Assembly: GCF_017355985.1 (NCBI RefSeq) | Contig: NZ_JAFIQU010000003.1 | Coordinates: 479,884 to 543,883, forward strand | Length of the DNA stretch: 64,000 nucleotides | Reading direction: 5' to 3' | Source of the DNA: Arenibaculum pallidiluteum | GTDB lineage: Bacteria > Pseudomonadota > Alphaproteobacteria > Azospirillales > Azospirillaceae | Shown here: positions 30,357 through 41,558 of the stretch, one piece after another | Layout of the letters: each line of letters begins with the position of its first letter | How positions within the stretch are numbered: the stretch's first letter is position 1 | Position numbers and translations under genes: made by a program | Notes under the pieces: model-generated | Told to the model about the DNA's origin: nothing | Seen by the model: the letters and a program-made list of their open reading frames with translations, nothing else | The model's database searches: none

Positions 30357-31514
30357 ATGACCGGGCTGCTGGAAGGGGTGCGGGTCCTCGACCTGACCAA
30401 CGTGCTGGCGGGACCCTATTGCTGCTATCAGCTCGCCCTGCTGGGGGCCGACGTGGTCAAGGTCGAGTCGCCCGGCGGCGGCGACTTGGCCCGCCAGCTC
30501 GGCGCCGCGCCCGAGCTGAACCGGGCCGCCATGGGAGCGTCGTTCCTGGCTCAGAACGCCGGCAAGCGCTCGGTGGTGCTCGACCTCAAGACCGAGGAGG
30601 GGCGCGGGCGCTTCCTGAAGCTCGTCGCCGGCGCGGACGCGCTGGTCGAGAACTTCCGGCCCGGGGTGATGGCGCGGCTGGGGCTCTCCTACGAGGCGCT
30701 GCGCGCGGTGCGCCCCGACCTCGTCTACTGCGCGATCTCGGGCTTCGGCCAGACCGGCCCGCTGGCGGGCAACCCCGCCTACGACCAGATCGTGCAGGGG
30801 CTGTCCGGGCTGATGGCCATCACCGGCACGCCGGAGACCGCCCCGCTGCGCGTGGGCTACCCGGCCTGCGACACGTTGGGCGGGCTTTTCGGCGCCTTCG
30901 CGGTGGTCTCCGCGCTGATCCGCCGGATGCGCACGGGCGAGGGGGCATTCCTCGACGTCTCGCTCCTGGAATCGACGCTCAGCGCCATGGGCTGGCCGGT
31001 CTCGAACTACCTGACCGCAGGGGTGGAGCCGCGGCCCATGGGCAACGAGAACGTAACGGCCGCACCCTCGGGGACCTTCCGGACGGCCGACGGGCCGCTG
31101 AACATCGCGGCCAACAAGCAGGAGCAGTTCGAGGCGCTGTGCGCCGTCATCGGCAGGCCGGAGCTGGCCTCCGATCCCCGCTTCGCAGAGCGAGAGGCCC
31201 GCAAGCGCAACCGCGAGGCCCTGCGGGCGCTGATCGAAGAGGCGCTAGCCGCGGCTCCGGCGGCGGAGTGGGAGGCGCGCCTGAACGGCGCCGGCGTTCC
31301 CGCGGGGCGCGTGCTCGGCCTGCCGGCGGCGCTGGCGGAGCCGCAGGTCCAGGGGCGGGGGATCACGACGCGGTTCGAGGACGTGCCGGGCCTGGACCGG
31401 CCGCTGACCGTGGTGCGCGGCGGATTCCTCGTGGACGGGGAGGCGCCGCGCCCGCTGCGACCTCCACCGCGCCTGGGAGAGCACCAGCAGGAAATCCTGG
31501 AGGACGGGGAATGA
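30357..31514 (+). CDS. class III (CaiB/BaiF) CoA transferase
   Basis: Family III CoA transferase, 385 residues from ATG 30357. It moves CoA between carboxylic acids through an aspartyl-CoA anhydride. Seen are LDLTNVLAGPYCCYQLALLGADVVKVE at the N-terminus (split across the interlocked-dimer fold), NAGKRSVVLDLK, ENFRPGVMARLG, and the likely catalytic Asp in GNPAYDQIVQGLSG. Its position after a carboxylate importer and overlapping a citryl-CoA-lyase-like gene by ATGA suggests that it activates the imported acid. The CoA donor is unknown. Confidence 0.9.
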   Translation: MTGLLEGVRVLDLTNVLAGPYCCYQLALLGADVVKVESPGGGDLARQLGAAPELNRAAMGASFLAQNAGKRSVVLDLKTEEGRGRFLKLVAGADALVENFRPGVMARLGLSYEALRAVRPDLVYCAISGFGQTGPLAGNPAYDQIVQGLSGLMAITGTPETAPLRVGYPACDTLGGLFGAFAVVSALIRRMRTGEGAFLDVSLLESTLSAMGWPVSNYLTAGVEPRPMGNENVTAAPSGTFRTADGPLNIAANKQEQFEALCAVIGRPELASDPRFAEREARKRNREALRALIEEALAAAPAAEWEARLNGAGVPAGRVLGLPAALAEPQVQGRGITTRFEDVPGLDRPLTVVRGGFLVDGEAPRPLRPPPRLGEHQQEILEDGE

Positions 31515-32362
31515 GCGGCGAGGACGAGGCCGGGCGCCGACGCGGCGAGGATTGGTGGTCCACGGAGATCATCGAGATGCGGCCGGGGCTGATCCGGCTC
31601 CGCGGCTACCCGATCGAGGAGCTGATCGGGCAGGTGAGCTTCCCCGCCATGATCTGGCTGATGCTGCGCGGCGAGCTGCCGAGCGAGGCGCAGGCCGCCC
31701 TGCTCGGCGCGGCTCTGGGCGCGGCCGTCGATCACGGCCCGCAGGCCCCGTCCATCGCGATCGCGCGCATGGCTGCCACCTGCGGCGTCGGGATCAACAA
31801 CGCCATGGCATCGGCGATCAATGTACTGGGCGACGTCCATGGCGGCGCGGCCGAGCAGGCGCTGGCGCTGCTGGGCGAGATCGTCGCGGCGCAGGATTCC
31901 GGGGCGAGCGTCGATGACGCGGCGGCGGCGGCCCTGGAGCGGTTCACGGCCGCCGGCGGCCGGTTCGTTCCCGGTTTCGGGCACCGCTTCCATCCCGTCG
32001 ACCCGCGCGCGCCGCGCCTGCTCGAGCTCGTCGAGGAGGCGGCGCGGGCCGGCACCGTCGGCGGCCGCTTCCGCGGAGCCGCGCTGGCACTGGACGCGGC
32101 CATCGCGGCACGCAAGGGCCGCCAGGTGCCGCTGAACATCGACGGGGCCGTCGCGGTCATCTATGGCGAACTCGGATTCCCCCCGGGGCTCTGTCGCGGC
32201 CTCTTCGTCCTCTCGCGCTCGGTCGGCATCCTCGCCCATGCGTGGGAGCAGATGCAGCAGGCCGAGCGCAACAAGGGTCCCCTGCCGCGCGAGTGGCTGT
32301 GGACCTATGAGGGGCCGCCGGCGAGACCTGTCCCGGATCCCGGCGGTCGCCGGGATCCATGA
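31511..32362 (+). CDS. citryl-CoA lyase / citrate-synthase-like protein
   Basis: Short citrate-synthase-fold protein of 283 residues, the size of stand-alone citryl-CoA lyases rather than full citrate synthase (about 430). All three citrate-synthase catalytic positions can be matched: His in VDHGPQAPS, His in GFGHRFHPVDPRAP and Asp in PLNIDGAVAVIYGELG, with FVLSRSVGILAHAWEQ after them. In citryl-CoA lyase these residues cleave citryl-CoA to acetyl-CoA and oxaloacetate. The 4-base overlap with the CoA transferase gene supports a two-step activation and cleavage. Related acyl-CoA substrates (for example citramalyl- or methylcitryl-CoA) remain possible. Confidence 0.85.
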   Translation: MSGEDEAGRRRGEDWWSTEIIEMRPGLIRLRGYPIEELIGQVSFPAMIWLMLRGELPSEAQAALLGAALGAAVDHGPQAPSIAIARMAATCGVGINNAMASAINVLGDVHGGAAEQALALLGEIVAAQDSGASVDDAAAAALERFTAAGGRFVPGFGHRFHPVDPRAPRLLELVEEAARAGTVGGRFRGAALALDAAIAARKGRQVPLNIDGAVAVIYGELGFPPGLCRGLFVLSRSVGILAHAWEQMQQAERNKGPLPREWLWTYEGPPARPVPDPGGRRDP

Positions 32363-32368
32363 CGGGGC

Positions 32369-32536
32369 TCAGGGCCGGCCTGAAGGGGACGCGTCGGGCG
32401 GCGCGACGTCCTGACCGGGCCGCTCCGCCGGCCGGGTCGGCTCCATGGGTGGGAGGTCGCCGGGAGGCCGTTCGGGCGCGCTGATCGGGGGGTCCGCCGG
32501 TTCGTCGCCGGGGACTTTCGGGATCGGGCCGGTCAT
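32369..32536 (-). CDS. small proline-rich hypothetical protein
   Basis: Putative 55-residue protein, about one third proline (motifs such as PIPKVPGDEP and PERPPGDLPPM), acidic, without hydrophobic segments. A GAGGGCGGA stretch precedes the ATG. It follows the 38-residue membrane peptide gene by eight bases on the same strand. No family recognised; short length makes chance occurrence possible. Confidence 0.4.
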   Translation of the reverse strand: MTGPIPKVPGDEPADPPISAPERPPGDLPPMEPTRPAERPGQDVAPPDASPSGRP

Positions 32537-32544
32537 TTCCGCCC

Positions 32545-32661
32545 TCAGCCTAGGGCCATCAGGCCGGCTGCGAGCAGCAGGAGGCTTCCTCCCGCCAGGG
32601 CGATGCGCAGGGGGGCTGCATCGATGGCCTGGGCCTGGGCTTGTCGGCGACGGCGGGTCAT
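32545..32661 (-). CDS. small single-pass membrane peptide
   Basis: Putative 38-residue peptide with a strongly basic start (MTRRRRQ), an Ala/Gln-rich middle and a C-terminal hydrophobic helix (IALAGGSLLLLAAGLMALG). A GGAG site lies seven bases before the ATG. The basic-then-hydrophobic layout fits a small inner-membrane protein with its N-terminus in the cytoplasm. It could form a two-gene unit with the proline-rich gene. No family recognised. Confidence 0.45.
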   Translation of the reverse strand: MTRRRRQAQAQAIDAAPLRIALAGGSLLLLAAGLMALG

Positions 32662-32874
32662 GGTCGTGCTCCGTGTGGATGCCCTTCCAGCCAAACACAC
32701 GCGATTGGGATCGGTTCCGGGGAATCCGGGCGGCCGCATGGGGGGTATGAGCATTTCCGGATTGACCCCGGCGGCCGCTGCCCGCTCCCCTCGACCATTG
32801 CCGCATCGGAGTCCGCGACCATTTTCGACCTGTCCTCGCCGCAGCCGGCCCCAAGGCCGTGCTCGGGACCGCTG

Positions 32875-34230
32875 GTGAAGCGCCATGTGGGCGACCTCGT
32901 GCGCTTGGCTGCGCCCGTCGCCGTCTCGCGCGCCGGCATCGTCGCGATGGGCGCCGTCGACACGCTGATGGTCGGCCGCTACGACCCTCACGAGCTCGCC
33001 TTCCTGGGACTCGGCAACGTGCCGGTCGGGGTCATGCTGTCGGGCGGCTCCGGGCTTCTCATGGGCACGGTGGTGATGACGGCGACGGCCCTTGGCGCTG
33101 GACGGCCCGAGCGCTGCGGCCAGGTCTGGCGCAGCGCACTGCCATACGCGCTGCTGATCGGGGTCGCATTCGGGCTGTTCTGCCAGTTCGGCGCGCACCT
33201 GTTCGGCCTGCTGGGGCAGCGGCCGGACCTGGCGGAAGCGGGCGGGCGCGTCCTCGCCGCCTATGGGCTGGGCATGCCCGCGGCGATGCTGTTCATGGCG
33301 ACCGCCATGTTCCTGGAGGGGATCAAGCGCCCGCTTCCGGCCATGGTCGTCATGGTGGCGGCGAACGTCGCCAATATTCCGCTGAATGCGTTTCTGATCG
33401 GCGGCGGGGCGGGGATCCCGGCGCTGGGCGCGCAGGGCGCCGTGATCGCCACAAGCCTGCTGCGCTGGGCCATGGCCTTGGGCCTCATCGCCTATGTGCT
33501 GCTCCGCCCGGCCCACGCACCCTACGGCGTGCGGGGCGGGTTCGGCGGCTGGTGGCGCGAGGGGGCCGCGCAGCGGCGGCTCGGCTACGCGGCGGGCGTC
33601 AGCCAGGGGCTCGAAAGCACGTCCTTCGCGGCGCTGGGCGTCTTCGCGGGATGGCTCGGCGCCGAGGCGCTGGCGGCCTTCACCGTCGGGTTCAACCTGA
33701 TCGCGCTGCCCTTCATGGCGGCCGTCGGGCTTTCGGTCGCGACCGGGGTGCGCGTGGGCGAGGCCTACGGGCGCAGGGACCGCGTCGACGTGGCGGTCGC
33801 TGGATGGACGGGGCTGGGCGTCGCCTGCCTTCTGCTGAGCCCGGTCGCGATCGTGTTCCTGGCGGCGCCGGATGCGATCGCCGCGGCCTTCACCCGCGAT
33901 CCCGCGCTCCAGGTCACGGTGGCGGGGCTGGTCGCCTTCAACGCCTGGATCCTGGTGGTCGACGGCGGCCAAGTGGTCATGGCGGCCGCGCTGCGCGGCC
34001 GGCACGACGCCTGGACCCCGACGGCGCTGCACTTCTTCTCTTATTTCGGCGTGATGATGCCGCTGAGCGCGCTCCTGTCCCTGGGCCTCGGGCGCGGGGT
34101 GCAGGGGCTGTTCGAAGGCATCCTGATCGCAAGCGTCGTCTCGGTCTCGGTCCTGGCGCTTCGGTTCCAGAAGCTGGCCCGGCGCGATGCGGCCGCCGAG
34201 GCGTGCGTTTCGGTCGCCGAGAAGGTATGA
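32875..34230 (+). CDS. MATE-family efflux transporter
   Basis: Multidrug and toxin extrusion protein, an Na+- or H+-coupled exporter with about twelve membrane helices in two repeats. GTG 32875 (VKRHVGDLVRLAAPVA) gives 451 residues, the usual family length; the frame is open up to 32641 but that extension is low complexity, so the start is not certain. The segment GIVAMGAVDTLMVGRYDPHELAFLG is typical of the first repeat, and the second repeat has VSQGLESTSFAALGVFAGWLG. It lies just upstream of gyrA, but no coupling is apparent. Confidence 0.86.
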   Translation: MKRHVGDLVRLAAPVAVSRAGIVAMGAVDTLMVGRYDPHELAFLGLGNVPVGVMLSGGSGLLMGTVVMTATALGAGRPERCGQVWRSALPYALLIGVAFGLFCQFGAHLFGLLGQRPDLAEAGGRVLAAYGLGMPAAMLFMATAMFLEGIKRPLPAMVVMVAANVANIPLNAFLIGGGAGIPALGAQGAVIATSLLRWAMALGLIAYVLLRPAHAPYGVRGGFGGWWREGAAQRRLGYAAGVSQGLESTSFAALGVFAGWLGAEALAAFTVGFNLIALPFMAAVGLSVATGVRVGEAYGRRDRVDVAVAGWTGLGVACLLLSPVAIVFLAAPDAIAAAFTRDPALQVTVAGLVAFNAWILVVDGGQVVMAAALRGRHDAWTPTALHFFSYFGVMMPLSALLSLGLGRGVQGLFEGILIASVVSVSVLALRFQKLARRDAAAEACVSVAEKV

Positions 34231-34346
34231 TCCCGGCGCCCGCAATTGTTCGCGGGTGCAATATCTGGTAAAAATGCCCATATGGGCGACGGCCTCCTTC
34301 GCGGCGGCCGCGCACATCTTCAATCCAGCCGAATCGAGTTGGTTTT

Positions 34347-37139
<2,793 letters not shown>

Positions 37140-37161
37140 GATCGGCGAAAGGCGACGCGAC

Positions 37162-37704
37162 ATGAACGGTCCGCGCATCGGCGTCTACCCCGGGACATTC
37201 GACCCGGTCACCAACGGCCACCTGGACATCATCCAGCGGGCGACCCGCGTGGTCGACCACCTGATCGTCGCGGTGGCCCGCAACGCGGGGAAGGGTCCGC
37301 TCTTCTCGACGGATGAGCGCGTGGAGATGGTCCGCGAGGACGTCCAGGCGCTCAGGACGAGCGGCACGACGATCGAGGTCCGGCCCTTCGACAGCCTGCT
37401 GATGCATTTCGCCGTCGAAATCGGGGCGGCGGTGATCATCCGCGGCCTGCGGGCCGTCTCGGACTTCGAGTACGAGTTCCAGATGGCCGGCATGAACGCA
37501 AGGCTGAACCCGGCCATCGAGACCGTCTTCCTGATGGCCTCGGACCGGCACCAGTTCATCTCCTCGCGCTTCGTGAAGGAGATCGGGCGGCTCGGCGGCG
37601 ACATCAGCCATTTCGTGACGCCCGGAGTCGCGGCGCGCCTCGCCACGCGCTTCGCCACCGACGGGGACCCGTCCAAGCGCGTCCAGACGCTGAAGCAGAA
37701 CTGA
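37162..37704 (+). CDS. coaD: pantetheine-phosphate adenylyltransferase
   Basis: Penultimate step of coenzyme A synthesis: transfers AMP to 4'-phosphopantetheine. The 180-residue protein has the nucleotidyltransferase motif YPGTFDPVTNGHLDI, the conserved IIRGLRAVSDFEYEFQMA and the SSRFVKEI nucleotide-binding segment. It is slightly longer than the usual 160-170 because of a short C-terminal extension. It directly follows gyrA on the same strand, a frequent alphaproteobacterial order. Confidence 0.96.
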   Translation: MNGPRIGVYPGTFDPVTNGHLDIIQRATRVVDHLIVAVARNAGKGPLFSTDERVEMVREDVQALRTSGTTIEVRPFDSLLMHFAVEIGAAVIIRGLRAVSDFEYEFQMAGMNARLNPAIETVFLMASDRHQFISSRFVKEIGRLGGDISHFVTPGVAARLATRFATDGDPSKRVQTLKQN

Positions 37705-37706
37705 CG

Positions 37707-37747
37707 CCGCGCGCCGGCCAGCCGGAGACGGCATGGCCGGCGCGCGG
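37707..37747 (+). terminator. 13-bp GC hairpin after coaD
   Basis: CCGCGCGCCGGCC (37707-37719) and its exact complement GGCCGGCGCGCGG (37735-37747) flank a 15-base loop, starting three bases after the coaD stop. There is no T-tract, so it may act as a weak terminator or a 3'-end stabiliser before the tRNA gene. Confidence 0.5.
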
Positions 37748-37787
37748 TTGACCCACGGGGACGCGCCCCCTATGGTTCGCCCCCGAA

Positions 37788-37863
37788 GAGCCCGTAGCTC
37801 AGCCGGTAGAGCATCTGACTTTTAATCAGAGGGTCCTGGGTTCGAGTCCCAGCGGGCTCACCA
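37788..37863 (+). tRNA. tRNA-Lys (anticodon TTT)
   Basis: Full cloverleaf of 76 bases including an encoded CCA. The acceptor arm GAGCCCG pairs with CGGGCTC; the D-arm TAGCTCAGCCGGTAGAGCA, anticodon arm TCTGA-CTTTTAA-TCAGA with anticodon TTT, and T-arm CTGGGTTCGAGTCCCAG are all regular. It decodes AAA and AAG. Confidence 0.98.
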
Positions 37864-37866
37864 TCC

Positions 37867-37908
37867 AAGGCCTTGGAAGGCTCTGCCTTCCGGGGCCTTT
37901 GTTTTTTT
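37867..37908 (+). terminator. Rho-independent terminator of tRNA-Lys
   Basis: Hairpin AAGGCC...GGAAGG / CCTTCC...GGCCTT with a small internal mismatch, followed by TTTG and a run of seven T (37902-37908). It starts three bases after the CCA end. Confidence 0.8.
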
Positions 37909-37983
37909 GTACGTCCGTGTCCGCCCACGCCTTCCTGCGGCCCGTGATAGGATCCCCGGCGCGCCGCTGCCGGTGGAGACAGG

Positions 37984-38748
37984 ATGAGCCTCGCGATCGT
38001 CCGCCGCCTGATACCGGAATGGGGAACCACCTACGGCCCGCCGGGTGACGGCCCGTTTCCAGCGGTCATGGTGCTCCACGGATCCGAAGGCGGCTGGTCG
38101 GGCTGGAGCCACCGGAACGCCGTCATCCTGGCCGCCCACGGCTTCCTGGCCTTTCCCTTCGCCTACGCCCGCGGCGGGAATGCCTGGAACGCCGGCGACA
38201 TCGCCGATGTGCCGCTCGATCGCAGCATGCAGGCCCTGCAGGCTCTCCACGCCTTCCCGGCGGCGGGACCGAGGATCGGCCTGTACGGCGTCTCGCGCGG
38301 AGCCGAGCATGCCCTGCTGCTGGTCACGCTGATGGCGCGCGACGGGCTGGCGCCGCTTCCCGACGCCGTGGCCGTCCACAGCCCGGCGGACGTTGTATGC
38401 GGCGCCTTCCGGGCAGCGAAGTGGCGGGATCCCGGTGATCCCGGCTGGCAGGCCTGGGACCCGGCGGACCGTGCATGGACCTGGAACGGCTCGTCCGAGG
38501 AGCTCAGGCCGACGACGCCGATCGAGGTGGAGCGCTATGACGGACCGATTTTCCTCAGCCATGGCGCCGCGGACAGCGTCTGGAGCGCGGACATGACCCG
38601 GCGTCTGGCCGAGCGATTGCGCTCCTGCGGCCGCGAGCCCGAGGTGCACCTCTACGACGGGCAGGACCATTTGCCCGGCAGCGAGGCGGAGAACGCCCAT
38701 CACGGGCATCTCCTTGCCTTCTTCGGCCGGCACCTGATGGCGGCGTGA
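37984..38748 (+). CDS. alpha/beta hydrolase, BAAT/dienelactone-hydrolase-like
   Basis: Predicted cytoplasmic hydrolase, 254 residues. MVLHGSEGGWSGW is an oxyanion-hole region, the nucleophile elbow is GLYGVSRGAEHA (Ser in G-x-S-x-G), the acid is probably the Asp of HGAADSVW and the His is in YDGQDHLPG. The layout resembles the C-terminal domain of bile-acid-CoA:amino-acid N-acyltransferase/thioesterases and dienelactone hydrolases. Substrate unknown. It lies after tRNA-Lys and converges with the antiporter gene. Confidence 0.72.
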   Translation: MSLAIVRRLIPEWGTTYGPPGDGPFPAVMVLHGSEGGWSGWSHRNAVILAAHGFLAFPFAYARGGNAWNAGDIADVPLDRSMQALQALHAFPAAGPRIGLYGVSRGAEHALLLVTLMARDGLAPLPDAVAVHSPADVVCGAFRAAKWRDPGDPGWQAWDPADRAWTWNGSSEELRPTTPIEVERYDGPIFLSHGAADSVWSADMTRRLAERLRSCGREPEVHLYDGQDHLPGSEAENAHHGHLLAFFGRHLMAA

Positions 38749-38782
38749 ACGCGCGCCGCCGAGCTTGGCTGGGTTGCGCGTC

Positions 38783-40618
38783 CTATCTCCGCTCGGCACC
38801 CGGGCGCCGCTGGCGCCGCTCCCAGAGGCGGAAGGAGATGCGGCTGCGCAGCGATGCCAAGCTCCGCAGCAGCTCGGCGGGACTGGGCAGCAGCGGCACG
38901 TGATGACGGTTGGCCCGTGCCGGCTCCAGGTCCAGGCCGATCGAGGTGACGGCGCCGTTCACGACTTCGCGCGCGATCAGGTCGACTTGGCCGAGATGCA
39001 GCCGGTCGCCGATCTCGGGATCGCGGAACTCCTGTCGGAAGAGGTCGGCGAGGTGCCGATCCGCCTGCTTGAGCAGCAGCGGCAGGCCGTAGAGTTCGGC
39101 CAGGGTGCCCAGCGTCGTCTCCGGTCGCAGCACCAGGTCGCCGTAGAAGTCCCTGTCGTCCTCGTCGAGATCGCGCGGCTCCGCGAAGAGCCGGTCGAGC
39201 AGGGGCACCGTGCGTGGATCCGTGAAGAGGTAGACTCGGTCGCCGGCCTGGAGCTGACGCGCACGCTGGAACGGCACCACCTGTCCGTCGCGGATCACCA
39301 GGGATGGGCGCGCCCAGCGCGGAAGCCGCTGGCCGCGGGCGACCGGGCTCTGGTCGAGCACCGCATAGGCGACGAGCTCCTGCTCGATCTCGCCCGGAAG
39401 CTCGAGCTGCATCCGGTCGACGGCCCCGCGCCGGCGCGGCACCACGAGGCCGAGCCACCGCGCCACGGGCCCGATGGTCCAGCCCTGCACCAGCAGTGAT
39501 GCCAGGACGGTGATGAAGGCGACGTTGAACAGCATCTGCCCCTCGGGCAGGCCGTACAGGATGGGAACCAGCGCCAGCAGGATCGAGACCGCGCCCCGCA
39601 GGCCGACCCAGGCGACGAAGGTCGCCTCGGGAGCGCTGAAGCGAAAAGGGGCGAGGCACAGCCAGACCGCGACCGGCCGGGCGACCAGGATCAGCAGCAC
39701 GGCGAGCAGCACGGCCTGCCACGCGACCGCCGGGAAGCCGGAGGGAGTCGCGAGCAGCCCCATGGTCACGAACATCACGATCTGGCCGAGCCAGCTCAGC
39801 CCGCTGTGAAAGCGCCGCAGGACCTCGCCTCCCCGCAGGCGCACGTTGCCGGCGATCAGCCCCGCCACATAGATCGCCAGGAAGCCGCTGCCGCCGAGGA
39901 CGTTGGTCGTCGCGAAGACGAACAGCGCCAGGGCCAGCGAGACGACGGGATAGAGGCCGGGATCTAGGCGCACACGGTTGATCACCAGGATGATCAGGCC
40001 GCCACCCACGACGCCGAGGGCGGCTCCACCGCCCATATGCTCGACGAAGCGCAGTCCGATCCCGACCGCATCCCCGGGAAGGTGGCCCACAGCGAGCTCG
40101 ACCAGCGCGATCGTCATGAAGATCGCCATGGGGTCGTTGCTGCCGGACTCGATCTCCAGCGTCGATCGGACCCGGTCGCGGATCGTGATCCCGCCGACGC
40201 GCAGCAGCAGGAAGACGGCCGCCGCGTCCGTCGAGCTCAGCACCGCACCGAGGAGGAGGGCCGGGATCCAGCCGATTCCCAGCAGGTACACGGCGGCGAC
40301 GCCGATCAGGCCGGTGGTGACGAAGACGCCCAGCGTCGCGAGCGTCAGCGCCGGCGCGGCGGCGAGCCTGTAGCTCGCGAAGGACGTGTCGAAGCCGCTC
40401 TCGAACAGGATGAGCGCCAGCGCGACGTTCCCGATCAGGAACGCGGCGCCGGCATCGTTGAACACGATGCCGCCCGGCCCGTCCTCCCCGGCCAGAAGGC
40501 CCACCGCCAGGAAGACCAGCAGCAGGGGTGTCCCGAACCGGAGCGAGACCAGGCTCGTGAAGACGCTGATGAGCAGCAGCGCTGCCCCGATCAGGATGAG
40601 GGAGCTCGTGACTTCCAT
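38783..40618 (-). CDS. potassium/proton antiporter, CvrA/NhaP2 type
   Basis: Monovalent cation:proton antiporter (CPA1) of 611 residues from ATG 40618; an in-frame start nine codons upstream is possible. About 12-13 membrane helices fill residues 1-390, including LILFESGFDTSF and the ion-binding region LEIESGSNDPMAIFM with its adjacent Asn-Asp. A cytoplasmic TrkA-C-like domain (LQAGDRVYLFTDPR) and a CorC/HlyC-type C-terminal domain follow, as in CvrA. Probable role: K+ export and pH or osmotic balance. Confidence 0.87.
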   Translation of the reverse strand: MEVTSSLILIGAALLLISVFTSLVSLRFGTPLLLVFLAVGLLAGEDGPGGIVFNDAGAAFLIGNVALALILFESGFDTSFASYRLAAAPALTLATLGVFVTTGLIGVAAVYLLGIGWIPALLLGAVLSSTDAAAVFLLLRVGGITIRDRVRSTLEIESGSNDPMAIFMTIALVELAVGHLPGDAVGIGLRFVEHMGGGAALGVVGGGLIILVINRVRLDPGLYPVVSLALALFVFATTNVLGGSGFLAIYVAGLIAGNVRLRGGEVLRRFHSGLSWLGQIVMFVTMGLLATPSGFPAVAWQAVLLAVLLILVARPVAVWLCLAPFRFSAPEATFVAWVGLRGAVSILLALVPILYGLPEGQMLFNVAFITVLASLLVQGWTIGPVARWLGLVVPRRRGAVDRMQLELPGEIEQELVAYAVLDQSPVARGQRLPRWARPSLVIRDGQVVPFQRARQLQAGDRVYLFTDPRTVPLLDRLFAEPRDLDEDDRDFYGDLVLRPETTLGTLAELYGLPLLLKQADRHLADLFRQEFRDPEIGDRLHLGQVDLIAREVVNGAVTSIGLDLEPARANRHHVPLLPSPAELLRSLASLRSRISFRLWERRQRRPGAERR

Positions 40619-40707
40619 GCGTACGTGACCGCCCGGTCCCGACATTACATCGGGAATAGCTGCGGCTGGCGACCGAAAATGCAGCCCTGCCGCGGGGCGT
40701 CACGATT

Positions 40708-41136
40708 TCAGGTCACGAGGCGCCAGCCTCCGCTGGGCTCCCGGCAAGCGGTTCCCTTCAGGGTCTCCGCGCGGCCGTCGGCATAAAGCGTATGCGTGTA
40801 CTCGCGGCAGAGCTGACCGCTGCTGTTCTCGTATGTCCGGACAGGCTCCACCAGGCCTCGGCGGCCGGTCGCGGGATTCGACCATTCGACCCGGGCATTC
40901 TCGGCGGCGGCACGCCGTTCGGCCCGCGCGGCCCGGTCGCCATCCCCGTCTGAAAGCCTGCGCGCCGCCTCGTGGCCCGCCAGCGCCCCGGAGACCGTCG
41001 GCGCGGTGGCGGCTCCCGGGCCGGGCACGGGCGCCGCGGGAGCGGAACGCTCGATCAGCGACGGCGGTCCGGCGCAGGCGGACACTACCGCGGCGAGAGC
41101 CAGGACGGGCAGAAATGCGGGACGGAGGTTGAACAT
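40708..41136 (-). CDS. small lipoprotein, surface-antigen-like
   Basis: Predicted lipoprotein of 142 residues. The leader MFNLRPAFLPVLALAAVVSAC ends in the lipobox VSAC. After an Ala/Pro-rich spacer and a charged helix (RLSDGDGDRAARAERRAAAEN), the C-terminal part WSNPATGRRGLVEPVRTYENS...CREYTHTL...GTACREPSGGW resembles the RT0821/17-kDa surface-antigen family, which ends in a conserved cysteine-containing beta domain. Function unknown, probably envelope stress or outer-membrane structure. It is divergent from the glycine-zipper lipoprotein gene. Confidence 0.78.
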   Translation of the reverse strand: MFNLRPAFLPVLALAAVVSACAGPPSLIERSAPAAPVPGPGAATAPTVSGALAGHEAARRLSDGDGDRAARAERRAAAENARVEWSNPATGRRGLVEPVRTYENSSGQLCREYTHTLYADGRAETLKGTACREPSGGWRLVT

Positions 41137-41279
41137 CGGGTTGGTCCGATCGGATGCTTGCATTCGCAGAGTTGAACGGTCCGGCAGGCATGCACGTTTC
41201 CGGTTACCTCCATCGGCTTTCGCAACGCCTCTCCGCATGTGCTGTTGACACCGCGAAACCACTCTCCGTGGAGGATCTG

Positions 41280-41537
41280 ATGCGTATCGCTCCCTTGGCG
41301 GCCCTGGCCGTCGTCCTGGTCGGCGCCTCGGCCTGCGAGAACATGAACGAAGAGCAGCGCCGCGCAGCCTATGGCGCGGGCATTGGCGGCGTCGGCGGGG
41401 CCGTGGTCGGCAACGTGACCGGAATGGGCACGGGCACCGGCGCTCTGCTCGGCGCGGGTGCCGGCGCTGCGACCGGCGCGCTGACCAACCGTGGCGATGT
41501 CCCGGGCGAGAACTGGGTTCGCCGGCGGGTCGACTAA
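41280..41537 (+). CDS. glycine-zipper lipoprotein
   Basis: Small lipoprotein of 85 residues from ATG 41280, which follows GGAGG by three bases. Leader MRIAPLAALAVVLVGASAC carries a lipobox, and a glycine-zipper segment (GAGIGGVGGAVVGNVTGMGTG and GALLGAGAGAATGAL) follows. Such proteins (OsmB/SlyB-like) associate with the outer membrane and often respond to osmotic or envelope stress. It is convergent with the patatin gene and divergent from the other lipoprotein. Confidence 0.78.
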   Translation: MRIAPLAALAVVLVGASACENMNEEQRRAAYGAGIGGVGGAVVGNVTGMGTGTGALLGAGAGAATGALTNRGDVPGENWVRRRVD

Positions 41538-41558
41538 TTCGGCGCTGCCCGGGGCGGG

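Noticed and set aside
28313..30400. Very long minus-strand open frame opposite tctA
   Set aside because: Its product is a His/Arg/Gln/Asp-rich mirror of tctA codons with no family features; GC-rich genes leave such antisense frames open.
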